Of a stretch of 39,842 nucleotides of DNA, positions 9,281 through 17,464 are shown piece after piece. The translations under genes were made by a program, and so were the position numbers. Origin of the DNA: Streptomyces adustus (lineage in GTDB: Bacteria > Actinomycetota > Actinomycetes > Streptomycetales > Streptomycetaceae); contig NZ_VJZD01000066.1 in the NCBI RefSeq assembly GCF_009377175.1, positions 1-39,842 on the forward strand, written 5' to 3'. The notes below the pieces were generated by a model. It was not told the origin of the DNA. It worked only from the letters and a program-made list of their open reading frames with translations, and did no database searches. Position 1 is the first letter of the stretch; every line of letters starts with the position of its first letter.

Positions 9281-9412
9281 CCGATCAGTCCCGGCGAACG
9301 AACCGCCCAGTCCCGGCGAACGAACCGCCTAGTCCCGGCGAACGAACCGCCTAGTCCCGGCGAACGAACCGATCAATCCCACTAAGGAAACCGATCAGTC
9401 CCGGCGAAGGGA
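9281..9412. repeat. six 22-bp tandem repeats
   Basis: Six head-to-tail units of exactly 22 bp start at 9281, 9303, 9325, 9347, 9369 and 9391. The shared core is AGTCCCGGCGAA, followed by CGAACCG into the next copy. Units 3 and 4 are identical and unit 5 is the most degenerate. They lie between the stop of the response regulator (9417) and the start of nrtL (9195), upstream of nrtL-lysA. Confidence 0.9.
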
Positions 9413-9416
9413 TCGA

Positions 9417-9881
9417 TCAGCCGCCGCCGGCCCGCTCGGCGGCCTCCCCGACACTGAGAACACCCCGAAGGGAGCCCTGTCCGCCACCCTCGACGACGCT
9501 GCTGCCCCCGCCCTCGACCAGCCCCCGCACGAGCCGAACCAGTTCCGCGGGCTCGAAGGGCTTGGCGAGGAAGGCGTCCACCCCGACATCGAGCCCGGCC
9601 TCGACCTCGAACTGCGTACAGGCGCTGACGATGGCAAGAGGAAGACCCCGCGTCCGCGGATCGGCCCGCAACCGGGCGGCGGTCCTGAGCCCATCGAGCC
9701 GGGGCATCACGACATCGAGGGTGACCACGTCGGGCCGCACCTGATGAACGACTTCCAGACACTCGGCACCATCGGCCGCGGTCACGACCTCGAGACCCTC
9801 CAGCTCGAGATTGACCCTGATCAGCTGCCGGATGACCTTGTTGTCGTCCACAACAAGCACCCGGCCCGAAGTGCCTGGCAC
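9417..9881 (-). CDS. single-domain response regulator
   Basis: 154-aa CheY-like receiver with no output domain. Acidic pair D12-D13 in VLVVDDNKV, phosphoacceptor D56 in VTLDVVMPRLDG, and conserved K107 in FLAKPFEP. A short glycine-rich tail of about 30 residues follows. The GTG at 9881 is chosen because it gives the usual start VPGTSGRVLVVDDN; the frame stays open upstream, but that part runs antisense through the tRNA. No cognate kinase is nearby. It is transcribed away from tRNA-Arg. Confidence 0.88.
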   Translation of the reverse strand: MPGTSGRVLVVDDNKVIRQLIRVNLELEGLEVVTAADGAECLEVVHQVRPDVVTLDVVMPRLDGLRTAARLRADPRTRGLPLAIVSACTQFEVEAGLDVGVDAFLAKPFEPAELVRLVRGLVEGGGSSVVEGGGQGSLRGVLSVGEAAERAGGG

Positions 9882-9991
9882 AACTCGAGAGTAGGTCCGG
9901 ACCGGCCACCGCGTCCGGCTTTTCCCCACTTCCACCCCACCCGGGTCACGACCTGCGGACCGGCCCCCGACACCCCCGACAAAACCCGTTC

Positions 9992-10019
9992 CTGACCACC
10001 CAGGCCGAGCTGGTAGTGT
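9992..10019 (+). promoter_or_regulatory. tRNA-Arg promoter
   Basis: CTGACC (9992-9997) and TAGTGT (10014-10019) with 16 bp between them form a vegetative (HrdB-type) promoter, about 39 bp upstream of the tRNA. Confidence 0.6.
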
Positions 10020-10057
10020 TCTACCCGTCGCCGCGAGCAACACCTCACGACGAACAC

Positions 10058-10129
10058 GCCCCCGTAGCTCAGGGGATAGAGCAACGGCCTCCGGAGCCGT
10101 GTGCGCAGGTTCGAATCCTGCCGGGGGCA
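10058..10129 (+). tRNA. tRNA-Arg (anticodon CCG)
   Basis: 72 nt without encoded CCA. Acceptor stem GCCCCCG (10058-10064) pairs with CGGGGGC (10122-10128); D stem GCTC/GAGC; anticodon stem ACGGC/GCCGT with loop CTCCGGA, so anticodon CCG (10091-10093) reads CGG; T arm CAGGT-TCGAATC-CTGCC. Its 3' part is the attachment site of the element, which restores the full gene. Confidence 0.97.
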
Positions 10130-10131
10130 CT
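10088..10131 (+). other. attL of the integrative element
   Basis: 44 bp identical to 28001-28044. It runs from the anticodon loop through the tRNA 3' end plus two bases. The flanking bases differ on both sides (G at 10087 against C at 28000; T at 10132 against C at 28045), which fixes its limits. Confidence 0.95.
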
Positions 10132-10147
10132 TCGCATGAAGTGCCCA

Positions 10148-10187
10148 AAGACCCCGTCACCAGCGGAAACGCTGAGGATGGGGTCTT
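10148..10187 (+). terminator. terminator at the left end of the element
   Basis: AAGACCCC (10148-10155) pairs with GGGGTCTT (10180-10187) around an inner hairpin CAGCG-GAAA-CGCTG (10161-10174). It lies just inside the element, 18 bp after the tRNA, and probably replaces the native tRNA terminator displaced to 28094-28132. Confidence 0.65.
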
Positions 10188-10235
10188 CGCGTTTGTGCAG
10201 GCGTATGCGGCTCAGAGCGGGCGTATGTCGGGGTC

Positions 10236-10254
10236 TGTGGACGAGGTGTGGACG
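10236..10254 (+). promoter_or_regulatory. putative integrase arm-type sites, left end
   Basis: TGTGGACG occurs twice, at 10236-10243 and 10247-10254, exactly 11 bp apart. The same GTGGAC pair with the same 11-bp phase and orientation is present near attR (27921 and 27932). Arm-type Int sites are expected in these positions. The rest of 10188-10483 shows nothing coding. Confidence 0.5.
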
Positions 10255-10483
10255 GGATCTTGGCACATCACTGCAGGTCACTGTCGGATTCCAGAGACGG
10301 CCGCCGAAGGCGACCTCCCCGGCATCGTGCCGCGCTCGGCTGCTTAGATCGTCGGCATGACGGACTGGTCTCGGCTCCACCACGCCTACGGCACGGCAAG
10401 AAGGTCTTTGTGCTGGTAACGCGGCTGGGGAGACTCTCGGTGCCCGCAACAGTGGTGTTGCCCGGTTGAAATGGCCTTAGACG

Positions 10484-11026
10484 TCAGTGCATGTCGTGCC
10501 CAATGACCACGCCAGGACCCTCAGCTAAGCCATCCCAGCTAGCGATCCGAAGCGGCACGGTCACCGACGAGCCTAGCGAGATGAACACCCCGCTGGTGGA
10601 GCCGCCAAAGCCCTTCTCAGCACGGGCCGCCTTTGCAGCGTCCCGCAGCAGAGCTTCCAGCCGCTGTGACTGCACGGCTATGTCCCCGTCGTGCATCTCC
10701 GTCAGCAGTCGCGTCGTAACCAGGACGCGGTCCGAGCCATGCCCACAAGGTTGGGAGAGCCGCATTGGAACCGGTTGGGTGGCGCCCCTGTCAAGTGCGC
10801 GGGCCAAAAATGCGACCCCGTCTCCATCGCGCATGGCGCGAGCTAGCGCGGCTGTCGACGAGTTGCGGAACTTCAAATACGCCAGGCCAGCAAGGAAGCC
10901 AACAGCCATCCCGATGCTGGCGGGGGCACCTTCCGGGTTAGCCGCTCCTGATGCCCTGGCTATTAGGACTGCGAGACCGCCGCCAGTGGCGGTGCATGAC
11001 GCAAGGTAGAACAGGATCCGGAACAC
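10484..11026 (-). CDS. small membrane protein of the element
   Basis: 180-aa protein of unknown function, the element gene nearest attL. Two hydrophobic segments near the N-terminus (FRILFYLASCTATGGGLAVLIA and ASIGMAVGFLAGLAYL) suggest a hairpin in the membrane with a soluble C-terminal part of about 125 residues. The GTG at 11026 is preferred because GGGGGAG lies just upstream; the frame is open to 11071. It is downstream of int but beyond the int terminator, so it is probably transcribed separately. Confidence 0.6.
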   Translation of the reverse strand: MFRILFYLASCTATGGGLAVLIARASGAANPEGAPASIGMAVGFLAGLAYLKFRNSSTAALARAMRDGDGVAFLARALDRGATQPVPMRLSQPCGHGSDRVLVTTRLLTEMHDGDIAVQSQRLEALLRDAAKAARAEKGFGGSTSGVFISLGSSVTVPLRIASWDGLAEGPGVVIGHDMH

Positions 11027-11244
11027 GCTTCTCCCCCAGCATCGAGCGACTGACGACAGTATGACGACCACGGGTCTCTTCGTGGCATGTGGTGGCGAGG
11101 CGTGTGCGGACCTTTGAAGTTTCAGCGCCTCGGTCGGCCAATGCCGTACGTTTCAGTGAGAGCAGTTGCTGGGGTGTTGCGCAGTTGGAGACGGTCTTCG
11201 ATGGACCGGCAGCGCTCCTGACGATTGAGACGGCCCAGGAACAG

Positions 11245-11276
11245 CGAAGCCCCTGGACGAGACTCCAGGGGCTTCG
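11245..11276 (-). terminator. int terminator
   Basis: A perfect 13-bp stem (CGAAGCCCCTGGA, 11245-11257, with 11264-11276) and a CGAGAC loop, 18 bp after the int stop codon. Confidence 0.88.
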
Positions 11277-11294
11277 ATCTCTGGGCAGGCCGTG

Positions 11295-12668
11295 TCACTC
11301 GTATTCGCGAAGTAAGTCTTCGATGCGCCGGTTGGCGACGTCCTGCCGTCCGTCAAGGCACTTCGCGTAGCGGGTCAGCAGGACCTCCACGCTGTTGCCG
11401 GCACGCTCGGCCACCTCGGTTGGGTCGACACCGGCGTTGAGCCACGTCGACAGCGCCGAGTGCCGGAGGTCGTAGGGCCGACTCGCGAGGGGCGAAGCCG
11501 CGGCGGCTGGCGGGAGCGCCAGAAGCCTAGCCTCCTGCCATACGCGGTAATAGGTCGAGGACGGGACAACCGAACCCTTCTCACTGAAGAAGAGCCGCCC
11601 GTCGTCCGCCGTGCCGAACGTGGCCAGGTGCTCGCGGAGTGCGGCAACGAGGTGGGGCGGGATCGGCACCCGTCTGACGTCTTCAACGGGCCGGTTCTTC
11701 AGGCCGCGGTCGTCGTGGGTCTCCCCCGAGTCGGTCCACTGCTTGCCGACCGACGGACGCGTCCGATGGAGCAGCGCCGACCCCCAGCCCTGTTCGGGGA
11801 GGTTCAGGTCCGTCTCGACCAGGCCGACTGCTTCAGCCGGCCGGAGACCGCCGAAGTACATGGCGGCGAAGAGACCCACCAGGCGCCGACCGCGGGCCCG
11901 CCGGTAGCCGCCCACGTAGGAAACGGCAGCCAGGAGATTGCGAGCCTGCTCGGGGTTCGCGACAACCCGAGGGTCGACCTGGTTGGAGACCTTCGGTTTC
12001 TGCCAGCGGACGGCCGTGATCGGGTTTTCGCGCAGCTCCCCCAAGTCGACCGCGTAGTTGGCAGCGTTGACGAGAGTCCGCCGCTTACGCCGCACGGTCT
12101 CGGCGGCCGCGGCCGTACCGTCGAGCTTGAGCTTCAGCGAGTCCAGCACGGCACGCGCTGTAGCCGGTTCAGCGAGATCGGCGAGCGGCCGAGAGGCCTT
12201 CGACACCCAGTGAAGGACGTTCCGCACGTCGTCCGGGACGTCGCGGTCATCAGGCCCCGGCAGGACGAAGGCCCAGTTGCGGAGCGCCTGGCGGATCGCT
12301 TGATCGGACGGCCGTCCAGCCCGCTCGTCGAGGAGCTCCACGGTCACGCTGGTGAGCGATTCGTTGACGCCGTCACGCGTGTTGGGGGCGGCATGTGGCC
12401 ACTTCATGGCGAGGTACCTGAGGGCGAAGTCGTACCAGGACACAGCCGACTTCTTCTCTTCCATCGACTCCGGCAGCCCGGACGCCTGGTCGAACTCCTC
12501 GCCGTCGCGCATCGCCCGCATGAGCTTCGCGCGGTAGTGATCGGCCAGTGCCTTCGTGCGGAAGGAGTCGGAAAAGACGTTGCCCGCCACGGACCATCGG
12601 ACTCCGTACGAGGGCGTCTTCGTATCGCGCTTCCGAACGGCCCAGACCTTCACGTCGAGAGACTTCAC
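11295..12668 (-). CDS. int: tyrosine integrase
   Basis: Site-specific recombinase that integrates and excises the element at tRNA-Arg. 457 aa. The catalytic domain shows the first Arg in FGGLRPAEAVGL, the YDLRHSALS box (Tyr in place of the usual first His of HxxR), AGNSVEVLLTRYAKCLDG with Asn where many integrases have His, and the nucleophile Tyr in TRYAK. These variants are common in Streptomyces element integrases. The GTG start (12668) overlaps the xis stop as GTGA, so translation is coupled. The C-terminal DLLREYE contains a TTA codon (11313-11315), rare in Streptomyces. Confidence 0.93.
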   Translation of the reverse strand: MKSLDVKVWAVRKRDTKTPSYGVRWSVAGNVFSDSFRTKALADHYRAKLMRAMRDGEEFDQASGLPESMEEKKSAVSWYDFALRYLAMKWPHAAPNTRDGVNESLTSVTVELLDERAGRPSDQAIRQALRNWAFVLPGPDDRDVPDDVRNVLHWVSKASRPLADLAEPATARAVLDSLKLKLDGTAAAAETVRRKRRTLVNAANYAVDLGELRENPITAVRWQKPKVSNQVDPRVVANPEQARNLLAAVSYVGGYRRARGRRLVGLFAAMYFGGLRPAEAVGLVETDLNLPEQGWGSALLHRTRPSVGKQWTDSGETHDDRGLKNRPVEDVRRVPIPPHLVAALREHLATFGTADDGRLFFSEKGSVVPSSTYYRVWQEARLLALPPAAAASPLASRPYDLRHSALSTWLNAGVDPTEVAERAGNSVEVLLTRYAKCLDGRQDVANRRIEDLLREYE

Positions 12669-12859
12669 GCCGCGGCCTCCAGCTCTCGCAGCCACGTGGT
12701 GAAGTCACTCCGCCACACGCGGAGCTCCCCGTTGGGCAGCTTGAATGCAGCCGGCCCGTACCCCAACTCGCGCCAGCGATAGAACGTCCGGCGAGAGACC
12801 CCACCCAGCTCATCCAAGACTTGGCGAACGGTCATCAGCTCGTCGCGACGGGCGTCCAT
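12665..12859 (-). CDS. xis: excisionase, Xis-type winged HTH
   Basis: 64 aa. MerR/Xis-like DNA-binding protein (TVRQVLDELGGVSRRTFYRWRELGYGPAAFKLPNGELRVWRSDFTTWL) that directs the integrase towards excision. The ATG at 12859 follows GGAAGGAG. It overlaps the end of rep by 25 bp and int by 4 bp, giving the rep-xis-int order typical of pSAM2-type elements. Confidence 0.9.
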   Translation of the reverse strand: MDARRDELMTVRQVLDELGGVSRRTFYRWRELGYGPAAFKLPNGELRVWRSDFTTWLRELEAAA

Positions 12860-14202
12860 GTCGGTTCTCCTTCCGTACCGGGAGCGGGTTCGAGGGACGC
12901 GGACAGCCAGGCTTCGGCAGCAGAGAGGCCGGTTCCGGCGAACGCCCAGTGCGCGAGGACGTACGTCGTCTCCGGCTCACGCTCGGGCAGCACGGCAGCC
13001 GCTTGAGCTCGGCGCCAGTCGGCGCGGGCGGTGCGGAGGACGCCGAGGGTGGTGGAGTAGCGGCGGGACTTGGTGGAGAAGTGGCCGCGGAAGCCGAGCA
13101 TGTGGGCCCAGGCGCGTAAGCGGAGGTGGTCCAGGTCCTTGCGGGCGCCGAGGGTCCAGGCAGTTCGGATCAGGCGGCGGGCGTGTTCGGTGAGCCGGGC
13201 TTGGGCCAGCTCGGCGAGGAACTTGAGCGGGCGGTCGAGTGTGCCGGTCGTGGTCTCGGCGCCCTTGGTGGCGTACTTCGCGATGTACGACGCGACGGCG
13301 CGCTCGGTGAGCTCCTGACCGCCGTCGAAGTCGGCGGAGCGGATCGAGCGGACGTCGAGCTGTCGGCCGAAGACGAACGAGTGCCGACGGCCGTCGACGT
13401 CCGGCCCCTCGACACGGGCAGCGGTCGCTGCGGCGCGGATCGCGTCGGTCAGCAGCTCGGCGGACGCCCACGGCGGGGGCGGGGTGTCGCCGCCTTCCGG
13501 TCCGTCGAGGCGGATGACCGCGTGGAAGTGGACCGCGCCGCGCTTCTGGTACTCGGCGACCTTGGCGAAGGAGACGCGTGCATGGTCGCGGAAGGCCCGC
13601 TGGGTGAGGCCGGCGCGCTTGGCGACTTCCCTGCGGAGGTAGATCGAGAAGCGGCGCCAGAGTGCGCCCGCGTGTGCGTTCCAGAGGACGGCGGCTTCGT
13701 AGTCGTACGAGTCGGGAGTGAGCGGTGATCCCAGGGCCGGGTCCTGGTCGTCGTGGTGGATGCCGCAGCGGCAGGCGCGACCAGCTGCGGGGCGGTTGTG
13801 GACGGGGCCGAAGCCAGGTGCGGTGAAGGTGGCGAAGACGCGCGGGTGGGTGGCGACCTGGTCCGAGGTGCCTTTACCGCCGCGGAGTCCGGCGGTGATC
13901 AGGTGGAAGGTGTCTCGGCGGTAGGTCTCGGCGCAGGCCGGGCAGCGGGTCGCTCGTCGGTTGTTGCAGCGGACCAGGAGGTTGCCGGCCGGGAGGGTGG
14001 TGGAGTCGAGGTGGTGCAGGGCGGGGCCGATCTCGCCGGTCGCGGTGTCGACCGCGTATTCCGTGCGGTGGCCGTCGAGGCGGACGGGGCGGGTGCAGCC
14101 GCCCAGGGTGGAGAGTTGGCGGGCCAGCTCGGGCAGAGCGCCTATGGAAGCCAGCGTGGAGAGTTCCGCCAGTGGGGGCGGAGTCTGCCGGGTGATGATG
14201 AT
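12835..14202 (-). CDS. repSA: RepSA-type rolling-circle replication initiator (ATC start)
   Basis: About 455 aa. HUH-type initiator that nicks the element's origin for rolling-circle replication after excision. Read directly: cysteine cluster LLVRCNNRRATRCPACAETY, RACRCGIHHDDQ, the HUH motif in AVHFHAVIRLDG, and YIAKYATKG with the candidate catalytic Tyr, ending in MLGFRGHFSTKSRRYS. The frame is open from 14325 but has no ATG, GTG or TTG before the internal Met at 13101, which would remove both HUH and Tyr motifs. AAAGGA followed by ACC-ATC-ATC-ATC (14202-14194) marks the likely start; the second or third ATC has the best spacing. A TTA codon lies at 13117-13119. Ends inside xis. Confidence 0.85.
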   Translation of the reverse strand: MIITRQTPPPLAELSTLASIGALPELARQLSTLGGCTRPVRLDGHRTEYAVDTATGEIGPALHHLDSTTLPAGNLLVRCNNRRATRCPACAETYRRDTFHLITAGLRGGKGTSDQVATHPRVFATFTAPGFGPVHNRPAAGRACRCGIHHDDQDPALGSPLTPDSYDYEAAVLWNAHAGALWRRFSIYLRREVAKRAGLTQRAFRDHARVSFAKVAEYQKRGAVHFHAVIRLDGPEGGDTPPPPWASAELLTDAIRAAATAARVEGPDVDGRRHSFVFGRQLDVRSIRSADFDGGQELTERAVASYIAKYATKGAETTTGTLDRPLKFLAELAQARLTEHARRLIRTAWTLGARKDLDHLRLRAWAHMLGFRGHFSTKSRRYSTTLGVLRTARADWRRAQAAAVLPEREPETTYVLAHWAFAGTGLSAAEAWLSASLEPAPGTEGEPTWTPVATS

Positions 14203-14287
14203 GGTTCCTTTCGGCTGTTTCGGCGGTGGGAGGGACGGCCCCGGGGCGGCGGGATGCTTGGCGGCTTGTTGCCGCCCCGGCGGCCGG

Positions 14288-14539
14288 TCAGCGCTTGTTG
14301 GCGCCGGTGACGAGGGAGCGCAGGACTACGGCGGCGATGGCCACAGAGATGGCCGTGACGGCGACGGCCGCGAGGAGCGCAGTCAGGACGACTCCGACGA
14401 CGACAACTGCGGCGAGCGCGCCCACGTAGGGGCTGAGGGAGTGGTGGCCGGCGGAGGGCGCCGGGGTGTGGGTGTGGTGGGTGCTGAGGGCGTTCGAGCT
14501 GGGCAGGGTCGGGACGTCGGGCAGCTTGGGGCGGAACAC
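14288..14539 (-). CDS. small membrane protein (Spd-like)
   Basis: 83 aa: a Pro/His/Thr-rich N-terminal half (FRPKLPDVPTLPSSN) and a long hydrophobic C-terminal half (about 38-75, mostly V, A, L) that can form two membrane helices. GTG start at 14539 behind AAGGAGG. Unknown function; its place between rep and tra fits the spread (spd) genes that move the element within mycelium. Confidence 0.7.
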   Translation of the reverse strand: MFRPKLPDVPTLPSSNALSTHHTHTPAPSAGHHSLSPYVGALAAVVVVGVVLTALLAAVAVTAISVAIAAVVLRSLVTGANKR

Positions 14540-14553
14540 GGGTTGCCTCCTTC

Positions 14554-14748
14554 TCAGTCGTGGGTGCCGTTGACGACGTCGACGCCGGAGCGGGTGCCGG
14601 AGTCGATGGCCGGAGCGAGGAAGGTCCGGGAGAGCAGGAAGCCAAAGAGCGCGATCACGACGGCGATCCAGACGCGGACGCCGAGGAACTTGATCGCGGC
14701 CCAGGCGATGAGGCCCAGGACGAGGACGAGCGGCAGCGAGACGGTCAT
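14554..14748 (-). CDS. small membrane protein (Spd-like)
   Basis: 64 aa with two hydrophobic helices (TVSLPLVLVLGLIAWAAIKFL and WIAVVIALFGFLLS) and a polar tail. The ATG at 14748 follows GGGAG; the longer open frame to 14835 would add only a low-complexity stretch. Probably part of the spread operon. No specific family recognised. Confidence 0.7.
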   Translation of the reverse strand: MTVSLPLVLVLGLIAWAAIKFLGVRVWIAVVIALFGFLLSRTFLAPAIDSGTRSGVDVVNGTHD

Positions 14749-14758
14749 GGGAGCTCCC

Positions 14759-14950
14759 TCAGCGGGCGACGCAGCGGTGAGTCCGGGCGGAGAGTTCGGC
14801 GGCGGCCCGGCTGTCGTAGTCGGCGGAGAAGCCACAGCGCGGGGCGGTGCAGGCGGCGGTGTGCATCTCGCGGCCCCGGCCGTCGTAGTACGTGGCGACC
14901 TGGACGGGGCCGATGCGGACGACTCGGCGGAAGCGCGGGTTGGCGGGCAT
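14759..14950 (-). CDS. mobile element transfer protein
   Basis: 63 aa, a conserved small protein of Streptomyces integrative elements (MPANPRFRRVVRIGPVQVATYYDGRG). Cysteines and His in CTAPRCGF and THRC could bind zinc. The ATG shares one base with the stop of the gene upstream (TGATG), so translation is coupled. Exact role unknown. Confidence 0.78.
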   Translation of the reverse strand: MPANPRFRRVVRIGPVQVATYYDGRGREMHTAACTAPRCGFSADYDSRAAAELSARTHRCVAR

Positions 14951-15156
14951 CAGTCGGTTCCCCTCTCGGTCTCTGCGGTCTCGTTCTCTCCGGTGAAGTC
15001 GGCGACGTGGTCGGCGAGCCAGCGCACGATCTCGTCACCCTCGTAGCTGTCGGCGGCGAGGATGACCGGCTCGGCGATCAACATGGCTTCGGTGAGGCGG
15101 TTCTGTCGGGTCAGCTCGGCGGCGCGGTTCAGCGCGCGGAGCGTGGACGGGCGCAA
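14950..15156 (-). CDS. conserved small element protein
   Basis: 68 aa, mostly helical and acidic (MRPSTLRALNRAAELTRQNR start). TTG start at 15156, with GGAGG about ten bases upstream. No known domain. Coupled by a TGATG overlap to the mobile element transfer protein. Confidence 0.7.
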   Translation of the reverse strand: MRPSTLRALNRAAELTRQNRLTEAMLIAEPVILAADSYEGDEIVRWLADHVADFTGENETAETERGTD

Positions 15157-15174
15157 GGTGGGATGTCCTCCGGG

Positions 15175-15792
15175 TCAAACGAGTTGGGCGGCGATGGCCT
15201 CGGCGAGCGGCAGTGGGACGCCGAGGCGGACGCGCAGGGTTGTGGTGTCGATGGCCGTCCCGGTCCGGGTGTGGTGTTCGTGGGCGACCTTGCGGGCCAG
15301 GGCGACGAGGCCGGGCGGCACGGCGGGAGGAAGGGGTACAGCAGCGGGTAGCTCAGGGATCGGGGCGGCCGGCTCTTCCAGGTCGGGCGGGGTTGGCGTC
15401 GTATCCAGTTCCGGGTCCGGTGTCGTCGTAGGGCCGCGGTGGGCGAGCAGGGTTCCGCCGAGGAAGGCGACCGCGGGCCATCCGGCGACGAGGATCCGCA
15501 GCCAGGCGGGTACGTCTCCCAGGTCGAGGAGGCCGGCGGTCGCGACGTTGGCCCCGAGCGAGGCCGTCAGAGCAACGAGGAACCAGCACCAAGCGGCAGC
15601 TTTCGATCCGCCGGTACGGAGCCGGTGCCAGGCGGCGACGAGAAGCAGGTCGACCGAGACCGGATAGGCCCAGGCCTTCCAGCCGCTCTGCCCGGCAGCG
15701 GCGGCGAGGTCGTGGAGGTGGGCGAAGGACAGGGCCCCGGCAATGACGGCCTGGACCAGAACCGCGTCCGCGCGCAAGACGGGGCGGGACAT
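15175..15792 (-). CDS. DUF2637 membrane protein (SpdB-like)
   Basis: 205 aa. Four predicted membrane segments in the first 115 residues (ADAVLVQAVIAGALSFAH, AYPVSVDLLLVAAW, AAAWCWFLVALTASLGANVA, ILVAGWPAVAFLGGTLLA), a Pro/Thr-rich linker, and a C-terminal helical domain (about 160-205) that may bind DNA. This matches the DUF2637/SpdB group that helps intramycelial spread with TraB. The start codon shares a base with the upstream stop (TGATG). Confidence 0.82.
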   Translation of the reverse strand: MSRPVLRADAVLVQAVIAGALSFAHLHDLAAAAGQSGWKAWAYPVSVDLLLVAAWHRLRTGGSKAAAWCWFLVALTASLGANVATAGLLDLGDVPAWLRILVAGWPAVAFLGGTLLAHRGPTTTPDPELDTTPTPPDLEEPAAPIPELPAAVPLPPAVPPGLVALARKVAHEHHTRTGTAIDTTTLRVRLGVPLPLAEAIAAQLV

Positions 15793-15998
15793 CAGTACGG
15801 CTCGCCGGGGTAGTCCGGGCCGTCATCGGGGTCGTAGCCGGGCGGGAAGATGCCGGGCGGTGGCTCCGGGAGGGAGGCGGCCAGAGACACGCCCACGGCG
15901 TCGACGAAGGTCTCGTCGGCATCTGACGTGCCTGCGTACAGGGCGAGTTGTCCCAGCAGAACGACGGTTCGGGCGAAGTCCTCGCAGTCGGGGCACAT
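15792..15998 (-). CDS. small element protein with CPDC motif
   Basis: 68 aa beginning MCPDCEDFARTVVLLGQ; the acidic, Pro/Asp-rich C-terminus is unstructured. The ATG at 15998 is preferred over 16025 because AAAGGAGGAG lies just before it. Function unknown. First gene after tra in the spread operon. Confidence 0.65.
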   Translation of the reverse strand: MCPDCEDFARTVVLLGQLALYAGTSDADETFVDAVGVSLAASLPEPPPGIFPPGYDPDDGPDYPGEPY

Positions 15999-16077
15999 GG
16001 TGGGTGCTCTCCTCCTTTCGGGCATGGCGGGGTAGGGACTTGACGCGATTGCGCGTGGAGTCAGGAGGTGGGTGGGG

Positions 16078-17460
16078 TTACTCGGCGACCGGCCGAGGGT
16101 GGCTCACGGGCCCGGCAGGCTTCACGGTCGGCGCGGGCGGGACGTAGGGCCGGAAAGGAGAGAGCGCCGGTACGTCGGGGGCGAGGTGAGCCGTGTCGCG
16201 GCAGGTGGCCGCGGCGGCGGCGAGCGAGATGTACGGGGTGCGGATGCGGGACCAGCCGCCGGAGGTGTCGCCAGCGACGGCGAGACCCGGGCGATCCGCG
16301 GGGATGGAACAGGCGGCGTACACGGCTTCCGGCGCGATGTCGCCGAGAGCCATCTTCGCGGAGGCTTCGTCGTTGACGCGGTGGGAGACGCGGCCGGTGA
16401 GCTGCGCGCGGAGCATGGTGGCGCCCTTGCCCAGCTCGGCGCCGAAGCGCTGACCGCAGACCTCCAGGTAGATGCCGGCCGCGCGGCCGAGCTGAGCGAG
16501 CCGGATGAGCTGGGTGACCATCTCGTCCCGTCGTTCCTCCTCCTTGCGCGTCGCGACGAGGAAGAGTTCCGCCACCTCGTCGACGAACAGCACGATGGGC
16601 GAGGGGCGTTCGTCTTCCGGTAGGCCCCAGATGTCGGAGGTGATCAGTTCGTCGGGGGTGCCGGGGGCGATGCCTTGCCGGGCTTTGATCAGGTCGTATC
16701 GGTCCTCCATTTCCTTCACGAGCACCGGCAGCAGCTCGGCCGCCTGCTCGGGGTCGGTTGCCAGGGCAGAGAGTCGGGCGGCGAACGGTGAGAGTTCGAC
16801 GCCGCGCTTGCAGTCGACGCCGACCAGGACGACGGGCTGACCCGCCAGGCCAGAGATCAGGTTGCGCAGGTACATGGACTTGCCCGACAGCGTTGCGCCG
16901 AGGACGAGTTCGTGCGGCACGGCCCGGTAGTCACGGACGCACGCGGTCGCGTCCTCCCGCAGCGCCACCGGCACCCGTAAGAGATCGCCCTCGGTCCCGG
17001 TCCGGCGCGGCATCCGCACTTTGCGCAGGACGTCGAAGCCGACGAGCCTCAGTTCGACGACTCCGGGCTTGATGTCCCGTACGTACACGGCGTGGACGCC
17101 CCAGGCGTGCCGGAGACGTTCGGCCGAGGCCGCCACGTCCGCCGGCTCCTGGCCCGGGGCGAGCCTGAGCCGCATACGCAGACCGGTCGAGGTGGGCCGG
17201 ATGATGCCCCGGCGGGGCGGTACCGGCCGGACCTCCCGTCGAGTGGTCGCCCTGATGGCCAGGGCCCGCCAGCGGGGAGGCGCAACGGTCAGACCGCAGG
17301 CGTCCATGGTCGAGGAGTACGAGCCCAGCAGCCGAGCCACGGAGACCGGCAGCCCGACCGTGGACCAGTACGCAGCGGGGTGAGCGTGCCGGAGGTAGGC
17401 CGCGCCGCCTATCGCAGCGAGCGACCCGCCGAGCTCCGCCACCGTCACCAGGTCCGTCAC
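16078..17460 (-). CDS. TraB/FtsK-like DNA translocase
   Basis: 460 aa. ATPase that moves double-stranded element DNA between hyphae, the single protein needed for Streptomyces conjugation. FtsK/SpoIIIE core: Walker A LGATLSGKSMYL (about 190), Walker B PIVLFVDEVAELF (about 293), and the HRVNDEASAKMALGD segment typical of this family. The N-terminal region has short hydrophobic stretches. GTG start at 17460, 4 bp after the preceding stop. A TTA codon at 16978-16980 encodes the second Leu of GDLLRVPVAL. Confidence 0.9.
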   Translation of the reverse strand: MTDLVTVAELGGSLAAIGGAAYLRHAHPAAYWSTVGLPVSVARLLGSYSSTMDACGLTVAPPRWRALAIRATTRREVRPVPPRRGIIRPTSTGLRMRLRLAPGQEPADVAASAERLRHAWGVHAVYVRDIKPGVVELRLVGFDVLRKVRMPRRTGTEGDLLRVPVALREDATACVRDYRAVPHELVLGATLSGKSMYLRNLISGLAGQPVVLVGVDCKRGVELSPFAARLSALATDPEQAAELLPVLVKEMEDRYDLIKARQGIAPGTPDELITSDIWGLPEDERPSPIVLFVDEVAELFLVATRKEEERRDEMVTQLIRLAQLGRAAGIYLEVCGQRFGAELGKGATMLRAQLTGRVSHRVNDEASAKMALGDIAPEAVYAACSIPADRPGLAVAGDTSGGWSRIRTPYISLAAAAATCRDTAHLAPDVPALSPFRPYVPPAPTVKPAGPVSHPRPVAE

Positions 17461-17464
17461 GCGA

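Noticed and set aside
9281..9412. CRISPR array
   Set aside because: The units are directly adjacent with no spacers, and no cas genes are present.
10069..10449. Minus-strand ORF with a GRIRTCAHGSGG-type end
   Set aside because: Its C-terminal part is only the reverse complement of the tRNA-Arg gene, a common false call.
12835..13101. rep as an 88-aa gene or frameshifted pseudogene
   Set aside because: The frame is continuous and conserved upstream to about 14202 with all motifs; only the start codon is unusual.
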